Both the position numbers and the translations under genes were made by a program. DNA of 64,000 bases from Pyrenula massariospora (lineage: Eukaryota > Ascomycota > Eurotiomycetes > Pyrenulales > Pyrenulaceae): assembly GCA_021030905.1 (NCBI GenBank), contig JAGFMI010000016.1, positions 930,001 to 994,000 on the forward strand. Reading direction: 5' to 3'. This document shows positions 10,763-21,000 of the stretch, in pieces (the stretch's first letter is position 1; every line of letters starts with the position of its first letter). Under the pieces are notes generated by a model that made no database searches, was not told where the DNA came from, and saw only the letters and a list, made by a program, of their open reading frames with translations.

Positions 10763-11713
10763 GATATAGATAGACTAGAGGATCTTCAAAAAGGGAGGTC
10801 GATAACGAAGGTTGCTTCTGTTGACGGGAGATCCGATAGAAATGTCCGTTTGCTTGCTGTTGATGATATTATGAAGTTGGTAGAGCGTAGTACGTAGCTC
10901 TTAAATGAGCACCATACCCGGGTGTGCCGGATACAAATAGAGAAGTTGCTGTATGAGTATAGAGATAAAAGCGATCTTGTTCAAACATGTAGAACACCAA
11001 GCAGCGAATCCCTTAGTAGTTAAACTACCTTGACCTTACAAAAGAAGTTGAAAGAAAACAATGTTCTGAGAAAAAGAAGAGCTAGGTATTCAGGTAACAA
11101 CTTCATGAAATTCGGATCAGATTATAGACAGCAATTTATGGAGAAGGATGACTGAAACCAGGGTAACATCATACGCGATCTTTGACAAAATCAACTCAAG
11201 TCAGGGCGGAGCGGAAGAGGGAAAGGGAAAGCGGAGGAAGCGGAAAGCGCGTTTTGACCGCGACAACTCTCTTCAGTGCTTCAAATACGGAATATCCATT
11301 TTAACAGAATATCTCTGACCAAATCAAAACCGTGCATCATGTCACCCTGCCTTGCGAACTGCCTTGCGAACCCTGGCCATTTTATTGACTTTAAATCTAA
11401 AGTTTCCGTCATCGTGCTATTGGCGCTCGTCATTTAAGTTGTCAGAATTGCATCGACATTGAAAAAGCTGGGACGGCTATAAAAAGTATTCCAATTCTGC
11501 AGCTTGCTTTTGCACAGCTTGGAAATCCCGAGGATGTCATCATTGCAGTGCATCGCCAATCGTCATTATCTTCACGCTCTTAGCATATTCAATCACCTAC
11601 TTTTACGGCGAGGGATGCCAATTCGGTCCGGGGCGTCCTCCAAATACGGGATTGGAGCATTTTACAGTGAGAAAGAGCCTGGGTGTGAAACGTTGACTCT
11701 ACCTCTTTGCCTA
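10763..11713. other. Intergenic region upstream of dynactin p27
   Basis: This 950-bp gap holds the promoter of p27 (read leftward) and the 3' flank of the SHB17-like gene. About 11205-11250 is a purine-only-like tract (GAAGAGGGAAAGGGAAAGCG). No gene is supported. Confidence 0.45.
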
Positions 11714-12726
11714 CTACTCAGATTCCGGAAGTGCTGTCCCCACAAAAAAAGCCGGCTTATTCACATCGTGGTTTTTATAGCTGTTATAGCGCAAGATATT
11801 AGTACCCTCAACCCAGATCCGGAAACAACAACAGCACGTACCTCAATATGGCAAGCGCACCCGGAGACATCATCATCGGTAAGGGATCATCAACCGACAA
11901 CTTCAACCACCTCTTTACAAAGCACCTCAAGATTAATCCATGTGCGACCTATTTCAACATCAGCAATTTTTCCCATTCCGAGAGCAAGCGCATTGCTGGT
12001 CGGATACGTACCAGAACAACGTTTCCCGTCCCCACCCCGTTCATATAAGGCCCTTGTAGCTCCTGAATCTCCTTTACTAATTGATCCAGCCTCCTCTCAA
12101 TATCTTCCTTCGATCTGGCACCGCGTCAGCAGAAGCACCCAGTGCAGACAGATAGAAGCCTACTCCCCGCCTTCACAGCCATCTCTCCAAACACTCCACT
12201 CCAACCCCTCCTTCTCCAATCCCCTCTGTTTCCTCATTTCTCTCACCTCCGGTGCTTTCATTCCTTCATACTCCCCGTAGTCCCATTCTCGGATCTCTTC
12301 CGTGACCACCACACTTCCCTTTCCCCCGCCAAACATCCCCTCCCTGACGCCGGCCACCTCCCTTTCCCCCTCCTCCCCTACCCCACCACTCCCGACACCG
12401 CCGAACAGCAGCTGGAACGTCCTTACAGCCCGCTGCCGCGGACTGACCCACACCCTCCTTACCGCTTTTGGATCTAGCAGCTTCCCGGCACCGACCAGCA
12501 GCGAGCCGGTGGATCTCACCTGTCGCTCACCGCGCGCAGTCAGCGGGATGTCGGAGGTGCCGGTGTGGCGGCCGGAGATCGTCCACTCGGTCTCTCCTTT
12601 TCTCCTATGCGATCAGCGGCAAGCGATTGTAGAGGGAGAGAAGGTAATAAGGGAGCATAAGGGGGATCAGGGTGTACCATGGCGGGCGAGGAAGACGCGC
12701 GGTGTTGTGGCGTCGAGATCGGACAT
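11714..12726 (-). CDS. Histidine phosphatase family protein, SHB17-like (sedoheptulose-1,7-bisphosphatase type)
   Basis: Five exons: 12678-12726, 12164-12596, 12012-12114, 11842-11948 and 11714-11780, giving 252 residues. The introns are 81, 49, 63 and 61 bp, all GT-AG. The phosphohistidine signature RHGETEW begins at residue 15 (catalytic His16). WVSPRQRAVRTF, EIREWDYGEYEG and GCEGGESKEDI follow in family order. The second catalytic His lies in VLVAHGLILR. In yeast, Shb17 hydrolyses sedoheptulose-1,7-bisphosphate to feed riboneogenesis, and the RHGETEW / EWDYGEYEG pattern and length fit that branch better than phosphoglycerate mutase proper. Substrate assignment is by resemblance only. The gene shares a 380-bp promoter gap with PSF3. 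Its sense strand turns from C-rich to G-rich near 12500. Confidence 0.85.
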
Positions 12727-13107
12727 GCTAAAGGTAGTATTGGGGTGGTATTGGCGGTCTTCACACGTCTGTAGAAGTCTGTAGTTTAGGTGTGACAACG
12801 ATTAAGGGGTCAGCTTGGTGGGGTAAACGAGGCCGGATATCAAGAATCATGGGGCGGCTTGTTTCTCCCATCTGGCGGGTGCCCGCCAGACCAATAAAGA
12901 ATGATAAAGAATAATTTCATAAAGTTTTATGATGACTGAAATTTCATTACTAAATAATTTGTTTTAATGATATTAAAGGATAGCTGGTGACGGTGTGTAC
13001 AAGTTGGAACCGTGCACGGGGTGGGGTAGATTCTTACTCGTCGAAATCGATTTCTTCCTACGGACCTCCTACGACGATTTGGCAGTAAACAGCAGCTCTC
13101 GCAAGCG
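12727..13107. promoter_or_regulatory. Shared divergent promoter, SHB17-like / PSF3
   Basis: Two starts face away from each other across 381 bp. The gap contains the perfect palindrome at 12871-12890, CCAAT-like sequence just after it, and an AT-rich stretch at about 12890-12975. Confidence 0.6.
12871..12890. promoter_or_regulatory. Palindrome with CGG-N4-CCG core
   Basis: Arms TCTGGCGGG and CCCGCCAGA flank the dinucleotide TG, a perfect 9-bp inverted repeat. The core reads CGG-N4-CCG, the inverted CGG layout that Zn2Cys6 fungal regulators bind as dimers. It lies about 145 bp upstream of the SHB17-like start and 217 bp upstream of PSF3. Confidence 0.4.
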
Positions 13108-14234
13108 ATGTCATACTACGACATCGACGCGATCCTGACGGATGCTCAGGTAGGTTGCAAAACTTTTAAAGTTAGCCTGCTATCATGCGCGAGGCTCAAG
13201 CATAGGTTTTATTCTCGATGAATCCTACCCCAACTCTGCTGATTGGGATGTGCCCGATGTCATGCCCAATATGCTAACCACGATCGACCGTGTAATTTCT
13301 ATATTTATATGACGAATGTTCCCTTGAATGCCTCGATATCATTTTTAATTTGTGTTGATGTCGCTTGACGCGTCAATGAGTCAGTACAGGGCATTCACTA
13401 AATACTTGGCAGAAACTTCCATGCACCTTTCAGCTTGACGTGCCCGGATTGGGGTATCTCGATAACAATGTTGGGGAAGGTGTGAGTCAAATCATCTAAA
13501 TTTCAAAATCCCCAGGCTCCATAACACATCTTGGTGGACTGAAACTCTTGATTTTATAGATTAAGGCAGGAAATCGGGTTGACCTTCCACTTTGGCTTGG
13601 CGAAATGCTGGCTGTCTCGTAAGTTTACCGTTTACAGTTGAGCATCACGCGGCATCAAATTCGAAAACCATTTCAACCATAATCTGTGATTTCTCTTAAT
13701 CAGAGCTGATTATTCCGAGCAGAACTCGAATGCAAGACAACCCTATGCTGACCATTGAATTCCCTTCCTCAATGTCATCTCGTGTCCTCAACGCTCTCCG
13801 CGCCGACCCCTTGAGTGTCGATCTCCGTGCTCTATCCTCCCATTTCTATAGCTTGGCCATTCGCTGTTTTGACCTGTTCGACGACGATGAGGTTGTCGGT
13901 CTGATGCTAGACGTGGGTTATTGCGGCTTTTTCTTATTGGATGCTCACCGTTTTCTAGACATTCAAAGCTCGCTCCATCCAAATAGCGGATCATGCGCAC
14001 AACGCGCGGACAAGCTCTATCTCGTCGACCTCAACAGCTGCGGGAGGTCAAAAAACGGGTGTCGGTGGGCATGCGGCTACGGGAGTGAAGAATGACACCT
14101 CATCTGGAATTGGAGGGGAAGGGGTGGAATTTCTTAGGGGATTAGACGAAATGGAAAGAACGCTGTTTCGGAGGGCGCATGATGGAGCAAGAGGTGTAAG
14201 GGCCTGGGAGGCGGAAGAAGGAACGCGAAAGTAG
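13108..14234 (+). CDS. PSF3: GINS complex subunit Psf3
   Basis: Five exons: 13108-13149, 13413-13481, 13560-13618, 13723-13912 and 13959-14234, giving 211 residues, a normal Psf3 length. The N-terminus MSYYDIDAILTDAQKLPC and the next block (LDVPGLGYLD, then KAGNRVDLPLWLGEML) are the conserved Psf3 opening. FPSSMSSRVLNALRADP and a helical C-terminus (GVEFLRGLDEMERTLFRRA) follow. GINS (Sld5, Psf1-3) joins Cdc45 and Mcm2-7 to form the replicative helicase. The first intron is long for this window (263 bp). The third intron has two possible acceptors 22 bp apart, and only the downstream one keeps the frame open. A Gly/Ser/Thr-rich insertion sits before the last helix. Confidence 0.9.
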
Positions 14235-14774
14235 ACAACTTCAAAATAGAAATATATATCTCGCGAGACTTGCCGAGGACAAGGGTTGAAATACACAATT
14301 TATGTCCAGGAATAACGTAGAAAATTCCAGAGGACACACTCGAAAACAATCGCGATAGAGGAGCATAAAAATATGCAATGCTATGCATAAATTGTTACAC
14401 CATGGACACTTGAAGTAATTTCGGTCAGGCAAGTACCTTCTGCCTTGTATAACGCACAGAGTAAGCTTCCGCAGTACCAGTTTATTCAAGGCGCATCCTT
14501 GAACGAAAGCTAGAGTGCTGGGCACAATAAAGATACTGTGATAGGGATGGACGCCGGCCTTGGCAGTAGATTCCGCTGGCGTTGCCCCTGACAACCACTG
14601 GCTACCATGCCGTAAACAGTCTCCGAACGGCATGGACCCGACATTCTCGGAGACGATCTAACCAACGATCAGGTTGGTGATCCAGCGAGGGGACTCATTG
14701 TTATCGCTGCTGCATATTCTATGGCGTATAGCATCTGTTTATGACTTGCTTGCTATCGGTTCTGACGCTTTGGA
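14235..14774. other. Intergenic region between PSF3 and the formin-like gene
   Basis: About 540 bp with no supported gene. It holds the PSF3 3' flank and the promoter of the next gene. Confidence 0.45.
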
Positions 14775-17375
14775 ATGATTTATGAGGACATGGAAGCGAG
14801 GTCGGCTAAGCCAAAATCGCCTCAGAAAGATGTGAACCACAAGCGTACCCCTTCAATTGGTGACTATTTGCGAGGACGAAGGATAAAAGAGAATGAGGCT
14901 TCGAAGAACCATACTGGAAAGAGCAGGGAAAGACCGCTGAGCGAGCGACACTTGAACAGTCCCCCACAGACCAAATGGGTGCCGTTGAAGGGCCAAGGTG
15001 ACAGCAAGCCTACCTTACACACGAGGACCAAGAGCTCAGTCTCGTTAAAATCCTTGACGCGAGATAAGGAAAACAAGTCGAATTCCAATGGTGGCACAAT
15101 ACAAGGAGAAGAAGACGCTAGAGACAACAGCAAGCTCAAGAGACCGAAATCATCTACCAGTCTATCAGCTCTGCTGTCGAGAAAGCCTGCCAAAGGTAAG
15201 AAAAACCAGAACGCTGACGGGAACAAAGAGAACACGTCTCCTCCAAACTCAGATGGTGCTATTCCCGCAGCTCGATCACCGATCTGGGAGCAGTTTGCTA
15301 CCCAACCATTTGAAGATCAGTTCGGCAGGGTTTACAGTCCTGAGAAAAAGGAAAGGACGATCCAGGAAGAAATTGATCTCTACACACCCAAAGACTATTC
15401 CGAATACTTCCCGTCCCAGCAGCGGAATTTCTATGGCTATGCGCCAGAGACGATTGAAGAGCGGCCGCCACAACGGCCGTATCTTGAGCATCGGTCTTCA
15501 CGCTCGTCTATATTCAGAGAAGAAGGTCTCGATGATGAGTCTCCAATACAGTCACCGGCTGAAAGGCTCATTGAGTCATCTTCCGCTAGGCCAAAGTCGG
15601 CAAAGGCATCAAATGAGCGTCCGCGACTTGCTACGACGCCGTCAAACTTGAGCCAATCATCTGATGGAACACAGAAGAGGTCTTCGAAAGTCATCTCTGC
15701 CATCAATGCTATGGGGTTGAAGTCAAAAGAAATACCTAGCACACCGAAAGAGTTGCCGCAGAAGCAGCCTTTGAGTCCCCAGGAGGTCGATACCGAGTTT
15801 GAGACAATGTTGGACAGCCAAAATATACCGCATAATATCAGAGATAAAATGAGGTCCTTGGACATGAGAGTGAAAGCCGATCTGATAAAGAAAAACCGTG
15901 TGGGTAGCGGTTCATCGGCAGCCTCAAGCACCGCCCTATCTGACCACGTCCGATCAAGTGCGCGTAGTCCAACTAAGAAAGACTATAGTCGTCCGACGAC
16001 CCGTGATGGAGACAAGGAGGCCAAGGAGTCAAAACGCTCGAGATCTCGTCCTCGAAGTCGAGCCTTTACGCTCACAAAGAATAGCATCAGTCCTAGCAAG
16101 AAGACAAAATCGGAGGACACTACTCCAAGCGGGAGACCGAAGTCAATGGAAATGACAGCCTCTCGTCCTGGTTCTTCCCGGTCGATTGGGTCATCGAGCT
16201 CTTTAACCAGCCTATCTTCATTCTCCCGCCGTGAGGCAGCAAATCCAACAGAGTTCATCCACTACCTACAAGAAGTGCAGAAACCAGAGCTTGTTGAAGT
16301 TGGCAAAATGCACAAGCTTCGTATTCTGCTGCGCAATGAAAGCGTGTCATGGACTGACACGTTCATCGCTAAAGGTGGCTTCGATGAAATTGTTGGCCTT
16401 TTGTATCGCATCATGGCTGTCGAATGGCGCGAAGAACACGAAGACAACCTTCTACATGAATCGCTTCTCTGCCTCAAAGCACTATGCACAACCACGCTCG
16501 CGCTTCAACGGCTCCTCGCCATGGAAGATACGCTCTTTCCAGCGCTGCTCCGAATGCTCTTCGACGAAGAAAAGAAAGGACCATCTGAATTTGCTACCCG
16601 CAATATCATCATCTCCCTCCTCTTCATGCACCTATCTGCCACGCTAGAATCCTCGGAGTCTTTACGAGTTGCGCGAGCGCAGAAAATCCTCGGCTTCCTC
16701 CATGATCCCGTGCCAGAAGACGATAAGAAACCCCTAGGCTTCATCCAGCAGATGCATTCGCCCCGGCCTTTTCGAATCTGGTGCAAGGAAATCGTCAACG
16801 TCACCAAAGAAGTGTTTTGGATCTTCCTGCACCACCTCAACGTGATCCCTTTCGCGAACCCAGAATCCCCCTCCACGGGCGGCACCCCAACCAACCTACC
16901 AACTTACATAACCCTTCACTTCCCTCCACCCCGCCCCCCTCACCCCGCAGCCCCCTACGTCGGCGGAGTCGAATGGGAAGCAACAACCTACCTCGCCACG
17001 CACCTCGACCTCCTAAACGGCCTCATCGCATCGCTCCCCACGATCAGCGCCCGCAACGCGCTCCGCGAGGAGCTCCGCGCCTCGGGCTTCGAGAAGTGCA
17101 TGGGTGGGAGCTTGCGGACGTGCAAGGAGAAGTTCTACGGGCATGTGCATGAGGGGTTGAAGTGTTGGGTCGGGGCGGCGAGGAGCGATGGGTGGGAGGT
17201 GGAGTGTGTGAGGAGTGGGCCGCCGAGGGAGGAGCGGAAGATGAGGACGCCGGGGGGGAGCCCGAGTAAGGGGAGCCCGAAGAAGAAGGGGAGTCAGGAG
17301 AAGCCGGCGCCGAAGTTGGATTTGGATCTTGGGTTGGGTGGGGTGAGTGGGGAGAAGGGGGATGCTTGGATTTGA
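14775..17375 (+). CDS. Formin-type GBD/FH3 domain protein lacking an FH2 domain
   Basis: Single exon of 866 residues; an in-frame ATG at 14790 is an alternative start. Residues 1-335 are disordered and rich in Ser, Pro, Lys and Arg. The formin GTPase-binding region begins near 340 (FETMLDSQNIPHNIRDKMRS, then LDMRVKADLIKK). It is interrupted by a basic disordered insertion (about 380-485) and resumes at about 491 with EFIHYLQEVQKPELVEVGK, then the armadillo-like FH3 region (VSWTDTFIAKGGFDEIVGLL, EVFWIFLHHLNVIPF, KFYGHVHEGLKCW) to about 810. A basic Gly/Lys/Pro tail ends the protein. In diaphanous formins this region binds Rho-GTP and controls an FH2 actin-nucleating half, which is absent here. 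A role as a Rho or Cdc42 effector or scaffold at sites of growth or septation is inferred. Composition flips sharply from C-rich to G-rich near 17075. Confidence 0.8.
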   Translation: MIYEDMEARSAKPKSPQKDVNHKRTPSIGDYLRGRRIKENEASKNHTGKSRERPLSERHLNSPPQTKWVPLKGQGDSKPTLHTRTKSSVSLKSLTRDKENKSNSNGGTIQGEEDARDNSKLKRPKSSTSLSALLSRKPAKGKKNQNADGNKENTSPPNSDGAIPAARSPIWEQFATQPFEDQFGRVYSPEKKERTIQEEIDLYTPKDYSEYFPSQQRNFYGYAPETIEERPPQRPYLEHRSSRSSIFREEGLDDESPIQSPAERLIESSSARPKSAKASNERPRLATTPSNLSQSSDGTQKRSSKVISAINAMGLKSKEIPSTPKELPQKQPLSPQEVDTEFETMLDSQNIPHNIRDKMRSLDMRVKADLIKKNRVGSGSSAASSTALSDHVRSSARSPTKKDYSRPTTRDGDKEAKESKRSRSRPRSRAFTLTKNSISPSKKTKSEDTTPSGRPKSMEMTASRPGSSRSIGSSSSLTSLSSFSRREAANPTEFIHYLQEVQKPELVEVGKMHKLRILLRNESVSWTDTFIAKGGFDEIVGLLYRIMAVEWREEHEDNLLHESLLCLKALCTTTLALQRLLAMEDTLFPALLRMLFDEEKKGPSEFATRNIIISLLFMHLSATLESSESLRVARAQKILGFLHDPVPEDDKKPLGFIQQMHSPRPFRIWCKEIVNVTKEVFWIFLHHLNVIPFANPESPSTGGTPTNLPTYITLHFPPPRPPHPAAPYVGGVEWEATTYLATHLDLLNGLIASLPTISARNALREELRASGFEKCMGGSLRTCKEKFYGHVHEGLKCWVGAARSDGWEVECVRSGPPREERKMRTPGGSPSKGSPKKKGSQEKPAPKLDLDLGLGGVSGEKGDAWI

Positions 17376-18099
17376 TGAGGACGAATATTGGACGAGCGGG
17401 TTCGGGTATCGAACCGTACTGGTGAAATTGCTGTATCTACGTGAGCATGAGTCTCTTTGGAAAGGAGATCGTTTTCTCGGCTGTTTGCGGCATTAGACGG
17501 GCGTTTTGGGGGAAGGATATGGATAGCCTACTAGGATCTTTCTCTTTATGCATATCATGACTCCTACGCAAGCCGTCGGTTCTTTCTCCAGTGACAAATC
17601 CTAGCAAGCGACCACCAGTTAGGCATAGATACAAAAATGCGTAGGAATGAGAGTAAATGGTTCAAAAGCGTCCCTTCCCCGATGAAGCCTATCTAACTTA
17701 GAATACATTCATGAGATGTGGAACTCCGCCACAGCATGCCAAGCAAAAGTAGTTGAACATCCACCGAACGTCTTTGGGAAGCGGGCTGCCGTGCCCCGGT
17801 TCCGATCCATGAAGTGAAGACATGTCCTCTTATAGTACAGTACAATGAGCTCGCCGGCTCCCACAATCCATCATGCATTTGTCTGATCCAGATGCAGCGC
17901 CAAGCTGGGGTATCCCATGTCTTTGAGACGGGTATTCTGAAAATGTCGCACGTCCTCTGCTCATGCACGCGAAGAAAGAGGTGGCGCAGATTGTGGAGGC
18001 GCGGGAGGGGTGACTGCGTCCCTACCGCGTTGGCCTCTTAGGGTCTCTCAGGGCGACTAGTCTTGCCTCGCGGATTGACTTGATATCGTAACCTGAGCG
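17376..18099. other. Convergent intergenic region
   Basis: About 720 bp between two facing 3' ends. A small inverted repeat (GGTTCG, 5-nt loop, CGAACC) at 17399-17415 lies 24 bp past the formin-like stop. Otherwise I see nothing. Confidence 0.45.
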
Positions 18100-21000
18100 C
18101 TATGCTTCTGCCGAAGTCTTCTTCGAAGGTAAGGCGATCTCAACAAGTCCGTCGCCGTCGCTGGAGTCGTTGGCTGAATCGTCGTCTGTGACGTCTGCTG
18201 GAACAGCTGTTGTGTCGGTTTGCCTTGACGATGCCTTCTCAGGGTCTGTCGTTGGGGCTAATGTGAGAGCCTTATCGTCCGCGATTTTATTCAGCTCTGG
18301 CTCCCCTTCATCGCTGCTGTTCGCGCCGTCTCCGTTCTCCTCCCCCATCCCGGCGGTTGTCCCTGCGCCAGCGAACTCTCCCCACTCATCTTCATCGTCA
18401 ACCTCCAACGGTTTCCTCTCTCTACTTCTGGTCGCCTCCAGAATCGCCCTTCCTTCGCCATCCTCATCCTCATCGCTATCCGTATCGCTATCACACTCGT
18501 CATCATCATCCTCATCTACGTCCTCCTCTTCGTCTTCGTCAAACCCGCTCTTACTCCTCTTGTGACCTCCCCCAGAAGAAAACAATTCTCCGATACCTCC
18601 GAATCTTCTCCCCCGTTTCCTCTTGCTCGGCTTATCGTCAAGCGCAGCAAAGGGGTCCCCGGTAGAAGCAGATATTTCCTCATCAGCAGTATCCGCGTTG
18701 GCGTTCGCTGAGGCAGCAGCATCAGCAGCTTGCTGTTTGTGGAGAGCTAGGCGAGCGGCGAATTGTCTGCGAGCGCGGGGAGCGGAGTTGGTGCTGTTAG
18801 CGGATGGAGGTGGAGGGAGGAGCGGAACGGGAACATCGGAGGACTGTCAGAAGAGGTCAGCTGAAAGTATGAACGCATTGTCGAGCGAAGGGATCGGATG
18901 AGGGATAAGAAGATATATGCCGAGAAGAGAAGGTGAGATAGTGGGGGAATGATGTAATATGCCCAATGGTATCAAAGGTGGAGGGAAACGGCAGCCGACA
19001 TTAAAGACAGGGAAAGCACGCGATGCGGGTTCTTGTAAATGCAAAAGCAATTACATCTGAAGCGCTAACGCTATGCTGCCGGCCTGTCCAATTGAGCCGT
19101 AACCGTTCCATGGCTAGACGGCATCCGTGTCTGAGACACCTTGATCAGAGATGGCGGGATTTGACAACCACCAAAAGACCGCCATCCTAAGGCGGCCGCT
19201 CATGTGAGGCGTGATCCCGTTCCTCGAACGCTCCATCTGACACATCGCTCATATCGATGTCCTCAAAGTAAATGTTATCACCCACATTTTCGGAATTGGC
19301 AGCCACGGCACCAGGGCCAGCGTCTGCGGCCAGCAATTGCGCTCTTCTCGTCTCTTCGTCCATCAATTCGTCAGCCTCCTCCATCTCCTCGTCGTCATCG
19401 TCGCTTGATGAGCCAAAGCCACTGCTAAGAAGGCTTCCACTTCCAGAGAAGACCCCGCTTGATGCACTTCCGTTGTTGGAGAGATCGATACTGTCAAGTC
19501 CGCCTACTGCAGATCCACCCAAACCCTGCGCAGCGTTGACAGCATTGAGGACGGCCTGCCGAGGGCCCACAGACATGTCGGGTCGCACGCCACCGAGGAT
19601 GGCATTGTCGCGCTCACGCGTCTCTGATAACGTTTGCTCCACGTAATCGATCCATTGACGGTTAAGGACTTTCTCCATCACACTCTGGCTCAATAGTTCG
19701 GGTGGATGACGTTCGCTGAATTTAACAACTTCTTCTGCCACAAGTGTTAGATGACCCATGTATCCAAGCCGTAAATTCCTTTTCTCCTGAGCCTCGTCGC
19801 TGCGACGCTGCCCTTCAATAATCTGGTCAGTGATCGAACCAGTCTCGAAGAGGTCAATTGCTAAGGAGCGATTGAAACCGCGATCCATTGGACCGTTGAA
19901 AACTTGCTGGATCACATCATAGACTACGTTGTGCAAGAAATTATTCCATGGGAATCGGAAGAAGAACGACTAGAAGATGGTAAGCATTTATAGTAATTTG
20001 ACCGCTCAAGTCTTACCAGGATCGTCGGAACGACTTTGCTTTCTACAAACTGGATTTTGAGATAGTCGCCAACGACCGGTTTGCCGTCAATGTCAATCAT
20101 GGCGCGAGGTTCATATTGTGACTCGTCAGTTGGAAAGCTGCTGTTTTGCTGTGTGTCACCTTTGGTAATAGTAGTGGCGTTTGCGGTGTCGTTTTGGCCA
20201 CCTAAGGCGTTGGGACTTTGAGGCGTAGGGGTTTTATTTGGATCTCCTTTTGAGAAGAGAGGAGCTGGCTTATCTTCAGGATGGGGTGAAAGATTCAGAG
20301 CAGCGGCTTTCCCATATTCAGCTTGCTCCAGAGGCGGACTCGAGTATTCGTCGTGGAAGTTTGGGAGATCGTCTTCTTCATTTGGAGGTGTCCTCATTGC
20401 GGTATCCTCGAGACTAACTCTCTTGACTTCTTGTTCGATGTGTGATGTATCTGGAGAACCAGACTCTTCAGAAGCGGTCTCAGTCTCCGACTTTGGCGTC
20501 AAGTCAGCGTCTGTCAGTGCCTCGATCCGAGGAGAAGATAGAGGCTCATCAACGAAATCGTCGCTGACTTCAAGCTTGGGTTGGCTTGGAATCTCTGTGA
20601 AAGGCTCTGTGGAATTGTCCTCTGACGCGACTTTCTCATCCGAGCTGTTTTCCCCTTCATGAGGTAATTCGGCGATGACCTTCTCAAATCCGTCATCTTC
20701 GCTTGCGTTAGCGACTCGCACCTCTTCAGGTGATTCGGACGCGGATAAGGTTAGGTTGGCAGCGACTGTCGAGTCATCAATAGCTTCAATGACAGAGTCC
20801 TCCGATTTGTGTGGTGCGAACGCACTAGCTGCTTTGAGTCGTTCACGCTCAACGTCCCGTTGGTAAATGAACGCTTCGCTCCCCCGCTCATTGAGTAAAC
20901 CCATATTACTGCAGTGCAACAATTCAGCCATTAACTCGCAGGTTTTAAATCTGTCAAAACCGAGCGGCTCGATGATCGTGCCCCATGCAGAGACCAAGTG

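Noticed and set aside
9834-10769. 311-codon plus-strand ORF opposite dynactin p27
   Set aside because: It is an antisense shadow caused by the GC-rich, pyrimidine-rich strand. The minus frame has clear hexapeptide repeats and an ATG in context; this one has none.
11504-12280. 258-codon plus-strand ORF over the SHB17-like gene
   Set aside because: The minus strand gives all histidine phosphatase motifs across five well-formed exons, so the plus frame is incidental.
17399-17415. GGTTCG...CGAACC inverted repeat taken as a tRNA T-arm
   Set aside because: The arm does not fit the GGTTCGANNCC pattern and no acceptor or anticodon stems surround it.
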